Shown here: positions 1-8,780 of the stretch, one piece after another
How positions within the stretch are numbered: the first letter of the stretch is position 1
Layout: every line of letters begins with the position of its first letter
Source: Bacteroidales bacterium
GTDB lineage: Bacteria > Bacteroidota > Bacteroidia > Bacteroidales > JAADGE01
Direction: 5' to 3'
DNA: 53,585 nucleotides
Assembly (NCBI GenBank): GCA_021108035.1
Contig: JAIORQ010000034.1
Location: forward strand, 1 to 53,585
Position numbers and translations under genes: made by a program
The notes under the pieces: model-generated
Seen by the model: the letters and a program-made list of their open reading frames with translations, nothing else
What the model was told of the DNA's origin: nothing
Database searches by the model: none

Positions 1-75
1 CATTCACTCATTCATTCATTTAGTCATTCACTCATTCATTCATTTAGTCATTCATTCATTCACTCATTGATTCAT
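1..75. repeat. 24-bp tandem repeat at the ftsW/murG junction
   Basis: Two perfect 24-bp copies (1-24 and 25-48) are followed by a partial third built from the same CATT/CACT tetranucleotides. On the minus strand the array reads as runs of ATGA/GTGA, so it offers many overlapping start and stop codons. The ftsW stop codon (56-58) and its last residues lie inside it. murG is expected immediately beyond the left edge (inference from conserved dcw order). The array is cut by the window boundary. Confidence 0.85.
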
Positions 76-1198
76 CTCCTATTGATTTACTTATGTTTAA
101 AATTATACCGAGAGAGAAACTTGTTACCAATAATGATGTTCTTCCCATACTTATCAGCGGTAAAGTTTGGCCGGTAACAGGTAAGGCTCCGAGAGAAACA
201 CCAATATTTATAAAAGCTTGAAAAACAATTGCCAGAGTTAGTCCCAATGTTAAATAAACTGCAAACAAACTTTTTGTTTTTTTGGCAATTCTAATACCTC
301 TGTATAATAAAGCTCCGTATAATAAAATGATTAAAGTTGCCATCCATAAGCCGTATTCTTCAATAATAAAAGAAAAAATAAAATCGGAATGAGATTGCGG
401 TAATAAATATCTTACAGTTCCGTTTCCGGGACCTTGTCCCCATACCCCTCCGTTTACAATAGCCATTTTTGATATATCCAATTGATAGGTCTCATCACTG
501 CTCAATTCTTCTGCAGGAGAAAAGAACACTTCAATTCTGTGAATCCATGTTGATAATCTTCCGGGAAGTTCTAAAGCTTCTGCCAGTAATAAATAAATTA
601 TTACAGCCCCTATTGCAATTAAAACAATGATATATATCTTCCTGATTTTAACACCTGCAACAAACATGATTACAGCAGCAATGAAGGTAATCATTAAAGC
701 TGAAGACAGGTCAGACGGAAATATTAATGCAATTGTAATTAATACAGACCAAGCAGCAATTTTAACACTTCTATTGTAAGATTCTTCATCTCGGTTAACA
801 GCAAGTGTTCTTGCAACAAACATAATTAAAGCAACTTTAGCCAATTCCGATGTTTGAAGTTCAATGCCTACTCCCGGCAGCTCAATCCATCTTCGGGCAT
901 AATTATGAGAAACTCCTGAAAATAAAGTTATTACTAGTAAAAGAATTATTATCGGAAAAACTATCTTTATTAAACTCAAATATGCTTTAAAAGGAATCCT
1001 GTATGCAATTAAAACGACTATTAAAGCAAGTATAACAGCAGAAATCTGTCTGATCAGAAAATGCATATCTCCTTGATATGATATATAAGATATCCCGGCA
1101 GATGCACTATAAACCGCCGGTATTGACAGAATCAATAAAAGCAATGTAATTATCCAAATTACAGTATCTCCCTTGAAGTATTTTTTTAGAGTAATCAT
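56..1198 (-). CDS. ftsW: FtsW, SEDS-family peptidoglycan polymerase of the divisome
   Basis: This is an inner-membrane SEDS glycosyltransferase that polymerises lipid II at the septum together with FtsI. The 380-residue protein is almost entirely hydrophobic with about ten membrane segments. It has the family signatures ARRWIELPGVGIELQTSELAK (near residues 102-122) and, in its second half, GQGPGNG, LPQSHSDFIFS and LPLISMGRTS. The ATG at 1196-1198 is used. It sits in normal dcw order after murD, but about 90 bp of repeat DNA and a four-helix-bundle gene separate them. The C-terminus (DESMSE) is encoded by the edge of the tandem repeat. RodA is the alternative, but the dcw context favours FtsW. 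Confidence 0.95.
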   Translation of the reverse strand: MITLKKYFKGDTVIWIITLLLLILSIPAVYSASAGISYISYQGDMHFLIRQISAVILALIVVLIAYRIPFKAYLSLIKIVFPIIILLLVITLFSGVSHNYARRWIELPGVGIELQTSELAKVALIMFVARTLAVNRDEESYNRSVKIAAWSVLITIALIFPSDLSSALMITFIAAVIMFVAGVKIRKIYIIVLIAIGAVIIYLLLAEALELPGRLSTWIHRIEVFFSPAEELSSDETYQLDISKMAIVNGGVWGQGPGNGTVRYLLPQSHSDFIFSFIIEEYGLWMATLIILLYGALLYRGIRIAKKTKSLFAVYLTLGLTLAIVFQAFINIGVSLGALPVTGQTLPLISMGRTSLLVTSFSLGIILNISKSIGDESMSE

Positions 1199-1237
1199 TA
1201 ATTATTTTCGGTCATTATTAATTTATGTGTGTAATGT

Positions 1238-1290
1238 TACAGGTTGCAAGTTGCAAGTTACAGGTTGCAAGTTACAGGTTGCAAGTTATC
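1238..1290. repeat. GTTACAGGTTGCAA minisatellite, left flank of the S23 gene
   Basis: Tandem imperfect copies of a unit close to GTTACAGGTTGCAA run through this stretch. An inverted copy (GTAACCTGCAACCTGTTA, near 1679-1696) lies on the other side of the four-helix-bundle gene. A related mixed-orientation cluster occurs at 23420-23480. The arrangement looks like the boundaries of an inserted cassette. Confidence 0.75.
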
Positions 1291-1656
1291 TCATACACGC
1301 CAATTATTTTCTACATATTGAATAAATTTGTTTATTTTTTTACTTAATTCTTCATATTTATTAATAAAATTTGTCAGCGGATTTTCAGGATAATGAATGT
1401 CACTTATCATGTTTAATTGCGATAAAGTTTCATCACAAGATGCATGAGCATAAACTAAAAATCTAATAAAATCAGCCTTATATCTTTTTCTTCCGTATCC
1501 TTCTGCTATTGTATCTTTTATACTTTTTGACGACCGCCTTATTTGGCTACCTTGTTCATACAGCTCATATTTTGGCAACTTCAATGACATTTTATGAACT
1601 TCAAGAGCTAATTTATACGCTAATTGATATATCTCTAAATCCCTGTAACTTTTCAT
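1291..1656 (-). CDS. Four-helix-bundle protein (S23 / 23S rRNA intervening-sequence family)
   Basis: This is a small all-helical protein of about 121 residues with the family pattern YRDLEIYQLAYKLALEVHK at the N-terminus, QIRRSSKSIKDTIAEGYGR in the middle and a C-terminal helix pair. The family (also called S23 or avd-like) forms pentameric four-helix bundles. Some members are encoded in 23S rRNA intervening sequences or serve as accessory proteins of diversity-generating retroelements, but most stand alone with unknown function. I start at the ATG at 1656; an upstream in-frame TTG (1668) would add four residues. The gene lies between murD and ftsW, where it is not part of the ancestral cluster, and is bracketed by inverted GTTACAGGTTGCAA repeats, so insertion is likely. 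No reverse transcriptase or rRNA is nearby. Confidence 0.85.
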   Translation of the reverse strand: MKSYRDLEIYQLAYKLALEVHKMSLKLPKYELYEQGSQIRRSSKSIKDTIAEGYGRKRYKADFIRFLVYAHASCDETLSQLNMISDIHYPENPLTNFINKYEELSKKINKFIQYVENNWRV

Positions 1657-1693
1657 AATTCCTAACAATCTTTATTCTGTAACCTGCAACCTG

Positions 1694-3031
1694 TTATAAA
1701 TCCCTAACCGCTTCTTTAAACTTTTTCCCTCGATCTTCATAATTTTCAAACAAATCAAAACTGGCACAAGCCGGTGATAATAAAACAACATCACCTTCAT
1801 CAGCAATTTGATATGAAGTTTTTACAGCTAATTCTATTGAATTTGTATCGTAAACATTAACAATATCACCAAATGCATTGATAACGGCAGAATTATCAAC
1901 ACCCATTGCTACTATTGCTTTAACTTTTCGTCTGACCAAGTCCTTTATAACTCCGTAATCGTTTCCTTTATCCTTTCCTCCCATTATTAAAACAATATCG
2001 TCTCTTATTGTTTGCAAAGCATACCAAACTGAATTTACATTTGTTGCTTTTGAATCGTTAATGAATTGGATACCCCTCACTTTAATATATCTTTCTAACC
2101 TGTGTTCCACACCTTTAAAATCAGACAGACTGCTTTTTAGTTGTTCATTGCTGATACTACTTAATAATGCAGTAATACCTGCAGCCAATGAGTTGTAAAT
2201 GTTATGATCACCTTCTAAAGATAATAAGCCGTTCTCCATTTTGAAGTAATTTGAGTTTATATCAAAAATTATATTATTCAATTTTTTATAAGCGCCGAAT
2301 TCAATTTTTCGTTTAACTGAAATAGGATATTCTTGTGCTTTTACTGTTCTTTTTGTTAATTCTTTAATAATGATTTCGTCATCAGCACAATAAATAAATG
2401 CATCGTTTTCGGTCATATTTTGTAATATTCTGAATTTTGAATCTACATAGGTCTGAAATGTATTATTATATCTGTCCAAATGATCAGGAGTGATATTCAG
2501 TAACACAGCAATATCAGCTTTAAAGTCATACATTCCGTCAAGTTGAAAACTGCTTAATTCAATTACAAACACATCGAATTCTTTTTCAGCAACTTGCATA
2601 GCCATAGATTTTCCTACATTGCCTGCTTTACCGACATTCAATCCGGCATTTTTCAAAATATGATAGGTCAATTCTGTTGTTGTTGTTTTCCCGTTACTTC
2701 CGGTAATGCAAATCATCTTTGCATCTGTATATCTTCCTGCAAACTCAATTTCTGATATAACAGGGATTTTTTTTTCTTTTGCTGAATTGATAATTTCTAT
2801 ATTGTCAGGTATTCCGGGACTTTTGATTATTTCATCTGCATTTAGAATAATATTTGTACTGTGTTTACTTTCTTCAAATTTTATTTCATCTTTAATCAGT
2901 ATTCTTTTATTTGCTTCATTTATTTTACCTAAATCAGACACGAATACATCAAATCCTTGTTTTTTTGCAAGAATTGCTGCACCTGTTCCGCTTTCACCTG
3001 CTCCGAGTATGGCTATTCTTTTTTGTTGCAT
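1694..3031 (-). CDS. murD: MurD, UDP-N-acetylmuramoyl-L-alanine--D-glutamate ligase
   Basis: This cytoplasmic ligase adds D-Glu to UDP-MurNAc-L-Ala. The 445-residue length is typical. An N-terminal Rossmann-like domain begins ILGAGESG. The Mur-ligase P-loop GSNGKTTT sits near residues 111-118, and INDSKATN and SPACASFDLFENYEDRGKKF give the usual MurD C-terminal signatures. The stop lies only about 25 bp before the inverted repeat flanking the S23 gene. It is the sixth canonical gene of the dcw operon here. The ATG start at 3031 gives a good N-terminus. Confidence 0.97.
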   Translation of the reverse strand: MQQKRIAILGAGESGTGAAILAKKQGFDVFVSDLGKINEANKRILIKDEIKFEESKHSTNIILNADEIIKSPGIPDNIEIINSAKEKKIPVISEIEFAGRYTDAKMICITGSNGKTTTTELTYHILKNAGLNVGKAGNVGKSMAMQVAEKEFDVFVIELSSFQLDGMYDFKADIAVLLNITPDHLDRYNNTFQTYVDSKFRILQNMTENDAFIYCADDEIIIKELTKRTVKAQEYPISVKRKIEFGAYKKLNNIIFDINSNYFKMENGLLSLEGDHNIYNSLAAGITALLSSISNEQLKSSLSDFKGVEHRLERYIKVRGIQFINDSKATNVNSVWYALQTIRDDIVLIMGGKDKGNDYGVIKDLVRRKVKAIVAMGVDNSAVINAFGDIVNVYDTNSIELAVKTSYQIADEGDVVLLSPACASFDLFENYEDRGKKFKEAVRDL

Positions 3032-3041
3032 TTTTCAGTTC

Positions 3042-3054
3042 GTCCCTATGGGAC
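3042..3054. repeat. Short palindrome between murD and mraY
   Basis: The 13-bp palindrome GTCCCTATGGGAC fills the 36-bp murD/mraY junction. It resembles the CCCGTAGGG core inside the larger inverted repeat at 27717-27911, so it may be a minimal copy of the same dispersed palindrome family. Confidence 0.55.
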
Positions 3055-3067
3055 TTTTATTTTATTC

Positions 3068-4294
3068 TTATCTGATTTTTAATGTAATGATTGTTAAAAT
3101 CGCCAGCAAAATTCCCACTATCCAAAATCGTGATACAATTTTGCTTTCCGGTATTCCTTTTTTTTGAAAATGATGGTGAAAAGGTGCCATAAGAAATATT
3201 CTTCTTCCTTTACCGAATCTTTTTCTTGTATATTTAAACCAAGCCACTTGCATCATTACAGATAAATTCTCTATTAAAAAGATACCTGCTAATAAAGGAA
3301 TGAGTAATTCTTTTCTGACGATAATTGCAAACACTGCTATTATACCTCCGAGAGTTAAACTTCCGGTATCGCCCATAAATACTTGTGCCGGATAAGAATT
3401 AAACCATAAAAATCCGATTGTTGCTCCCATAAATGCACTTGCAAAAACAACGAGTTCACCAATATTCGGGATATACATTATATTCAAATAATCGGCAAAA
3501 ATTAAGTTACCGGATACATATGCAAATATGCCGAGTGTTGCACCGATAATTGAGGATGTTCCGGTAGCCAAGCCGTCTAAACCGTCGGTCATATTTGCTC
3601 CGTTAGAGACTGCTGTTATAATTATAATTACCAAAATCACAAATACTACCCATGCAGCAGCCTTTTTATTCTCTCCCATAAAACCTACTAACATTTCGTA
3701 ATCAAATTCATTATTTTTGAAAAACGGGATAGTGGTTTTTAACGGTTTTTCTCCGTTTGTCGGATATTCGTAATCAATGGTGGCAAATTCTTGCTGTAAT
3801 GTGCTTGATTGAGGATTTTCTCTTATCTGAATATCATTGCTGAAAAAGAATGTTAATCCGATAATCAGCCCAAGACTGATTTGCCCGAATATTTTATATT
3901 TTCCGGATAAACCGGCTTTATTTTTTTTAAATGTTTTAATATAATCATCAACGAAACCAATGAAACCTAACCATACAGTTGTGATTAACATTAGTATGAT
4001 ATAAATATTATTAAGGTCAGCGAACAATAAAACAGGAATTAATATCGCTGCAATAATAATAATACCACCCATAGTAGGGGTTCCTTTTTTTTCATATTGT
4101 CCTTCCAAACCAAGATTCCTCACTACCTCACCAATTTGTTTTTTTTGCAAAAAATTGATAATCCTCTTTCCGAAGATCATTGAGACAATTAATGAAGTAA
4201 CTGCAGCAAGTCCTGCTCTGAACGATAAATATTGAAATAAACCGGCACCGGCAAAATCAATTTTATCAAGATATTCGAATAGGTAGTAAAACAT
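3068..4294 (-). CDS. mraY: MraY, phospho-N-acetylmuramoyl-pentapeptide transferase
   Basis: This polytopic membrane enzyme transfers phospho-MurNAc-pentapeptide to undecaprenyl phosphate to make lipid I. The family motifs are all present: [41 protein letters not shown] and the histidine motif [11 protein letters not shown]. At 408 residues it is longer than the roughly 360 of E. coli. The extra length comes from an insertion in a non-membrane loop near residues 160-200, which is common in Bacteroidota MraY. It follows murE across a 91-bp AT-rich spacer made of TTAGTG-type repeats. Confidence 0.97.
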   Translation of the reverse strand: MFYYLFEYLDKIDFAGAGLFQYLSFRAGLAAVTSLIVSMIFGKRIINFLQKKQIGEVVRNLGLEGQYEKKGTPTMGGIIIIAAILIPVLLFADLNNIYIILMLITTVWLGFIGFVDDYIKTFKKNKAGLSGKYKIFGQISLGLIIGLTFFFSNDIQIRENPQSSTLQQEFATIDYEYPTNGEKPLKTTIPFFKNNEFDYEMLVGFMGENKKAAAWVVFVILVIIIITAVSNGANMTDGLDGLATGTSSIIGATLGIFAYVSGNLIFADYLNIMYIPNIGELVVFASAFMGATIGFLWFNSYPAQVFMGDTGSLTLGGIIAVFAIIVRKELLIPLLAGIFLIENLSVMMQVAWFKYTRKRFGKGRRIFLMAPFHHHFQKKGIPESKIVSRFWIVGILLAILTIITLKIR

Positions 4295-4385
4295 TTTTTG
4301 TTAGTGAATTAGTAAAATAGTTTTTTAGTGTTATAGTAATTTAGTGTTATTGTTTTTTGTGATATTGTAAATTATTTATTTAGTG
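4295..4385. repeat. Low-complexity TTAGTG repeat spacer between murE and mraY
   Basis: This spacer is built from degenerate units such as GTTAGTGAATTAGTAAAATAG and TTAGTGTTATAG. No open reading frame or clear hairpin is seen. Such AACACTAA/TTAGTG tracts look like a dispersed intergenic repeat placed between two genes that usually abut. Confidence 0.5.
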
Positions 4386-5834
4386 TTACAGGTTTGTTAG
4401 AAATTCTTCAACTGTTTCTTTGTCGTCAAAATGTTTTCTGACTCCTTTTACTTCTTGATAATCTTCATGGCCTTTACCTGCAATTAAAATGATATCTCCT
4501 TTCCTTGCCAGAATTACGGCTGTATTAATTGCCTCTTTTCTGTCAGCAATTTTCATTACCGGATTTTTCATATTTTTTACTCCGGCATACATATCTTCAA
4601 TAATGCTTTCGGGATCTTCGCTTCTCGGATTATCTGATGTCAGTATTACTTTTGTGCTGCCTTTAACTGCAATTTCGGCCATTATCGGGCGTTTCGTTTT
4701 GTCTCTGTCACCTCCGGCACCCACAACAGTTATGAGGTCCTGATCGGGTTTTCTGATTTCATTAATTGTTTTTAAAACATTTTTTAAAGCATCAGGACTG
4801 TGAGCATAATCAATAACAGCAGTAATGTTATTTATTTTGATTGTTTCAAACCTGCCTTTTACAGCTGTTAAACCACTCAAAGTTGTTAATATTTCATCTT
4901 CATTAATTCCTAATATTTCGGCTGTTGCAAAAACGGCAGTAATATTATATGCATTGAATGAACCGGTTAATAAAGTCCAATATTCTTTGTTTGCTGTATT
5001 CAGAAGCATACCGTCAATGTGGCTTTCAATTATTTTTGTTTTAAAATCGGCAAATGATTTTACTGCATAAGTATATGTTTTTGCTTTAGTGTTTTGTATA
5101 ATTATTTTACCGTTTTTATCATCTGTATTAGTTAATACAAAAGAATCTTGCGTCAAAGAATCAAAAAATTGTTTTTTTATATTTAGATATTCTGAAAATG
5201 TCTTGTGATAATCTAAATGATCATGTGTGATATTTGTGAAAACACCACCGGAAAAAGTTAAACCCGCAATTCTGTTTTGATGCACAGAATGAGAACTGAT
5301 TTCGGCAAAACAATATTCACAACCGGCTTCTGCCATTTTATTCAATAAATAGTTAAATGAAAGAGCATCAGGTGTAGTGTAATCAGCTTTATATTCTTTA
5401 TTATTTATGTAATTTGTTACTGTTGATACTAAACCTGATTTTTTTTCGAGTGATAAAAAGAGTTTATATAATAATGTTGCAACAGTAGTTTTGCCGTTAG
5501 TTCCTGTTATACCGATTAATTTTAGTTTTGAAGACGGATTTCCGTAAAAGTTTGATGCAATTACACCAAGCGAATATGATGAATTTTCTGTTTTTATAAC
5601 AGTTATGTTTTCAATTGCCGGAATATCATTTTGTATGAGTACGGCAACAGCACCGTTTTCAATTGCTTTATTTATGTAATCATGGCCATTAACATTTGCT
5701 CCGGACACGGCAACAAACAGATGACCGGCATAAGTTTTGCGTGAATCGAAACTGATTCCTGTAATATCAAAATCAACTGAACCTGATATAAGTTTATAAT
5801 TGATATTTTTTAGTATGTTTTTTAATGTTTTCAC
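4386..5834 (-). CDS. murE: MurE, UDP-MurNAc-tripeptide synthetase (meso-DAP type)
   Basis: This ligase adds the third residue of the peptidoglycan stem peptide. The P-loop GTNGKTT lies near residues 111-117. The DNPR motif (401-404), diagnostic of meso-diaminopimelate-adding MurE, is followed by the usual C-terminal GKGHEDYQ. At 482 residues it is full length. The start is a GTG at 5832-5834, which overlaps by one base the stop codon (5834-5836) of the HEPN remnant upstream, so translation may now be coupled to that fragment. No better ATG exists near the conserved N-terminus. Confidence 0.96.
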   Translation of the reverse strand: MKTLKNILKNINYKLISGSVDFDITGISFDSRKTYAGHLFVAVSGANVNGHDYINKAIENGAVAVLIQNDIPAIENITVIKTENSSYSLGVIASNFYGNPSSKLKLIGITGTNGKTTVATLLYKLFLSLEKKSGLVSTVTNYINNKEYKADYTTPDALSFNYLLNKMAEAGCEYCFAEISSHSVHQNRIAGLTFSGGVFTNITHDHLDYHKTFSEYLNIKKQFFDSLTQDSFVLTNTDDKNGKIIIQNTKAKTYTYAVKSFADFKTKIIESHIDGMLLNTANKEYWTLLTGSFNAYNITAVFATAEILGINEDEILTTLSGLTAVKGRFETIKINNITAVIDYAHSPDALKNVLKTINEIRKPDQDLITVVGAGGDRDKTKRPIMAEIAVKGSTKVILTSDNPRSEDPESIIEDMYAGVKNMKNPVMKIADRKEAINTAVILARKGDIILIAGKGHEDYQEVKGVRKHFDDKETVEEFLTNL

Positions 5835-5962
5835 TATTGCTTTGCTATATTTTTTAAATCTTTTTTTAATTCTTCAGCATTTTTTAAATCACTTGTATAT
5901 TGAAATATCTTTTCAATTGTTTCAAGCATAAGTAATAATATTGTATCGTCTTTACTATACAT
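5834..5962 (-). pseudogene. Truncated HEPN (HepT-like) toxin remnant
   Basis: This 42-codon reading frame begins MYSKDDTILLLMLETIEK, which matches the N-terminal helix of HepT-like HEPN toxins (about 110-120 residues when complete). It ends early at a TAG overlapping the murE start. The RxxxxxH catalytic motif of HEPN RNases would lie in the missing C-terminal part, so it should be inactive. Its ATG overlaps the end of the upstream nucleotidyltransferase remnant, the usual MntA-HepT operon arrangement. It is too short for most gene callers. Confidence 0.6.
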
Positions 5963-6255
5963 AAATTACATCTTTTAAAATTGCTTGTTTAAAAATAGGT
6001 TTTATTGCTTTTTTATGACAAACATCAACATGAACAGAAAAGTGTTTGCTTATTAATTCTTTAAGTGCCAATCGTTTATAAAACATATCTTCTGTTTTAT
6101 CTTCCATGTCAATTATCAATATCAATATCGCTTTTTTCAGTTTGCTCATCACGTGCAAATGAGCCGAAAATACCAATTTTTTTTATTCCGAATTCTTTGT
6201 AAAAAAATGCTTTATTTGTTGATAAATATAATATTATGTCTTGCCTTTGTATCAT
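5955..6255 (-). pseudogene. Frameshifted MNT-type nucleotidyltransferase (MntA-like antitoxin) remnant
   Basis: From the ATG at 6255 the frame encodes a short helix then KIGIFGSFARDE followed by SDIDID, the GSxARG-x(n)-DxD nucleotidyltransferase core. It then stops at TGA. The continuation (IDMEDKTEDMFYKRLALKELI through AILKDVIYV) is in another frame, reached by a single-base shift just after the DxD motif. The full protein would be about 100 residues, normal for minimal nucleotidyltransferases. With the HEPN fragment downstream this is a dead MntA/HepT-type toxin-antitoxin pair stranded between ftsI and murE. A sequencing error could mimic the frameshift, but the truncated partner supports real decay. 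Confidence 0.7.
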
Positions 6256-6276
6256 TCTTATTTTATTTTTATATTA

Positions 6277-8415
6277 CTATCTTAATTCAATCAAAACTCT
6301 TGTACCTTTTTTTACATTTGTACCGGCTTCAACCGATTGATTTAAAACAAAACCTTTTCCTCTTAAAATTGGTTTTAATCCCATTTTTTCAATAATATAT
6401 ATTGCATCTCTCGCACCCATAAATTTCAGGTCGGGCATTATAGTCGACTCAAAGTTCATATTGTGATATACAACCATATCTTTTTGAGTTTCTGTTGATA
6501 TCCACTCTGAATTTGTTTCATTGTTTACAGGAATAAGTACTGTTGCAAAAATTCTGTTCAGATCATTTTGAAAGCCGTTTTTAGAATACGGAATAACTGC
6601 ATTGCTGTTAATATTTGTTTTTACAGGCGGATTAATATCACTGTCTTTTGAAAATATTTTATCAGCAATTTTTTTGAAAACCGGAGCAGCTGCTAATGCA
6701 CCGTAATAATCTTTTTGCGGTTTATTTATAACAACAATAATTGAATATTTTGGTCTGTCGGAAGGGAAATAACCGACAAATGATGCTCTGTATTTTTCCG
6801 TATGTCTTTTTTGTTTAATATCGTAATGCTCTGTTGTTCCCGTTTTACCTGATATTTTATATTTATCAGTGTTGATATCATTTGCAGTTCCTTTTACAAC
6901 TACATCTCTTAATATTTGTTGAGCCTTTAGTAATGTAGATTTTGAACAAATCATGGAATTTGAAATTTCAGGCTTAAATTCTTTTATGATAATACCGTTT
7001 TTTTCCAATCTTTTTACGATTCTCGGTTTCATCATAACACCATCATTGGCAACTGCATTATAGAATGTAAGCAATTGCAAGGGTGAAATTTTTACTTCAT
7101 ATCCGTGTGCTATCATACCCGGAGAGGATCTTGCCCATAAATCATGATAATCCGGATTATTAATGAACGGTTTATGTTCTCCGTAAATATCAACACCTGA
7201 TACTTCACCAATTCCGATTGCATTTAATTGCTTTAGAAATCTTTCAATTCGTCCTTTTTTAACATAATTATCATCAATAATTTTAAGCATACCAACATTG
7301 GATGATTTTGCAAAAACTTTCCAAACCGGAATAGTTCCGTAACTTGCATCTCCGGCATCATCAACCGGAACACCATGATACATAATATGACCGTTACCTG
7401 TTTGAATATAATCATCAAGGTCAACATAACCGTCTTCTAAAACAGCCATTAATACCGGTAATTTAAAAGTTGAACCGGGTGCCAGATTTTCACCTACGGC
7501 ATAATTAAGAACTTCCGCAAATGTGTTATTTTTATATCTTTTAAGATTTGCAACAGCTTTAATATATCCGGTTTCTACTTCCATAACTACTACAGAACCA
7601 TAATCTGCTTTTAAATTGGTTAATTGTTTTCTTAAAATATCATCTACATAATCTTGTAAGTCGATATCAATAGTTGTTATAAGATCAACACCATGTTCAG
7701 TTTCCAATACCTCGCCGCCTTTAATATTTCTCCAATTTCCGCCGCCGATTTTTTGCATATATGATTTGCCTGCCCTTCCTCCCAGTTCTCGATTATATGT
7801 ATATTCAAGACCTGCTTTCCCTTGTATCAAGCCGGTTTTTTTATCTTCTCCCAAAAAGCCGATGGTTCTTCTGAGCAAACCGGCAAAGGGTCTTTTTCTC
7901 AGGGTAGTTCTTTTACTTATAAAGCCGCCCTTATTTGAACTTAAATTGAACAGAGGGAATTCTTTTATTGTAACAAATTCGTCATAAGTGAGTTTATTTG
8001 CAATTTTTAAATACCCGACAGAATTTTTCCGAGCTTTTTTCAAGTATAATTTATACTCGCTTTGTGTTTTGTCTTTTAAAAAGTGAGACAGATAATATGA
8101 TAATGAATCAATGTTTTTATTAAATAACTTATCAGTTAAACCTCCTGCTCTTGTGTCCATCCTGATGTCGAAATAACTGACTGAAGTTGCAAGGATTTTT
8201 TCCTTTTCATCGTAAATATTACCTCTGTCAGGCATATCTTCTTTCAAATCAACAGCAATTTCATTTATTTTTTTTTGCCATTGGTCTTTCTCCAAAAATA
8301 TAATCTGAAAAAGTTTAATAAATAAGTAGAGAATAAAAATGAGAAGCAGCACATAGACAAGTGCTGTTCTGGCAATTATTTTCTCTTTTATATTTGGTGT
8401 TTTTTCAGAAGACAT
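6277..8415 (-). CDS. ftsI: FtsI / PBP3, septal peptidoglycan transpeptidase with PASTA domain
   Basis: This class B penicillin-binding protein crosslinks septal peptidoglycan and partners FtsW. It has one N-terminal membrane segment (about 16-38), a dimerisation domain, then a transpeptidase domain. The domain carries the active-site serine in APGSTFK (Ser about 315, Lys 318), SSN (371-373) and KTG (524-526). A single PASTA domain covers roughly the last 65 residues (starting MPDLKFMGARDAIYII). The 712-residue length suits a Bacteroidota FtsI. The gene lies about 30 bp after the ftsL-like gene and only 21 bp before the nucleotidyltransferase remnant. Confidence 0.95.
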   Translation of the reverse strand: MSSEKTPNIKEKIIARTALVYVLLLIFILYLFIKLFQIIFLEKDQWQKKINEIAVDLKEDMPDRGNIYDEKEKILATSVSYFDIRMDTRAGGLTDKLFNKNIDSLSYYLSHFLKDKTQSEYKLYLKKARKNSVGYLKIANKLTYDEFVTIKEFPLFNLSSNKGGFISKRTTLRKRPFAGLLRRTIGFLGEDKKTGLIQGKAGLEYTYNRELGGRAGKSYMQKIGGGNWRNIKGGEVLETEHGVDLITTIDIDLQDYVDDILRKQLTNLKADYGSVVVMEVETGYIKAVANLKRYKNNTFAEVLNYAVGENLAPGSTFKLPVLMAVLEDGYVDLDDYIQTGNGHIMYHGVPVDDAGDASYGTIPVWKVFAKSSNVGMLKIIDDNYVKKGRIERFLKQLNAIGIGEVSGVDIYGEHKPFINNPDYHDLWARSSPGMIAHGYEVKISPLQLLTFYNAVANDGVMMKPRIVKRLEKNGIIIKEFKPEISNSMICSKSTLLKAQQILRDVVVKGTANDINTDKYKISGKTGTTEHYDIKQKRHTEKYRASFVGYFPSDRPKYSIIVVINKPQKDYYGALAAAPVFKKIADKIFSKDSDINPPVKTNINSNAVIPYSKNGFQNDLNRIFATVLIPVNNETNSEWISTETQKDMVVYHNMNFESTIMPDLKFMGARDAIYIIEKMGLKPILRGKGFVLNQSVEAGTNVKKGTRVLIELR

Positions 8416-8445
8416 TTCTTCTTTATATTATGTTGTTATAAAAAA

Positions 8446-8769
8446 CTACTTAATAACAATAACTTTAATCGGATTTTCGGGCAATTTTAATCCCATTTTA
8501 ATGATTGTACTGTCTGATGCAACTTTTCGTTCTGTTCCGAGAACCATTAATTTTGTTTGAATTTTGGTATATTCAGAATGTAATATTTCAACTTTTTCGT
8601 TTAATACTTTCTTTTCTGATATAAGTTCTTCAGCTCTGTATCTGTTATAAATTAAGATAATAATCAAAGCTGTTACAAACAAGATATAATACATGCTTTT
8701 AGCTTTGATTTCCGTTCCCAGCCAATTTCCTGTTATAATATTTTTAAAAATATTCTTGTTTCGGTTCAT
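8446..8769 (-). CDS. ftsL: FtsL-like divisome membrane protein
   Basis: This 107-residue bitopic protein has a short cytoplasmic N-terminus, one membrane segment (about 27-42, YILFVTALIIILIYNRY) and then a coiled-coil region (AEELISEKKVLNEKVEILHSEY). Position between rsmH and ftsI is where FtsL sits in dcw clusters. FtsL sequences diverge strongly and the call rests on topology, size and synteny. Bacteroidota members are often annotated as FtsL-like (DUF) proteins. In the divisome it would scaffold FtsQ/B and activate FtsWI. Confidence 0.8.
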   Translation of the reverse strand: MNRNKNIFKNIITGNWLGTEIKAKSMYYILFVTALIIILIYNRYRAEELISEKKVLNEKVEILHSEYTKIQTKLMVLGTERKVASDSTIIKMGLKLPENPIKVIVIK

Positions 8770-8780
8770 CCGTAAAAATT

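Noticed and set aside
1291-1668. Avd accessory gene of a diversity-generating retroelement
   Set aside because: No reverse transcriptase or template/variable repeat pair was seen anywhere in the window. A stand-alone S23-type protein is more likely.
6153-6395. 80-codon plus-strand hydrophobic frame
   Set aside because: It is antisense to the nucleotidyltransferase remnant and the ftsI 3' end. Hydrophobicity comes from the AT-rich composition.
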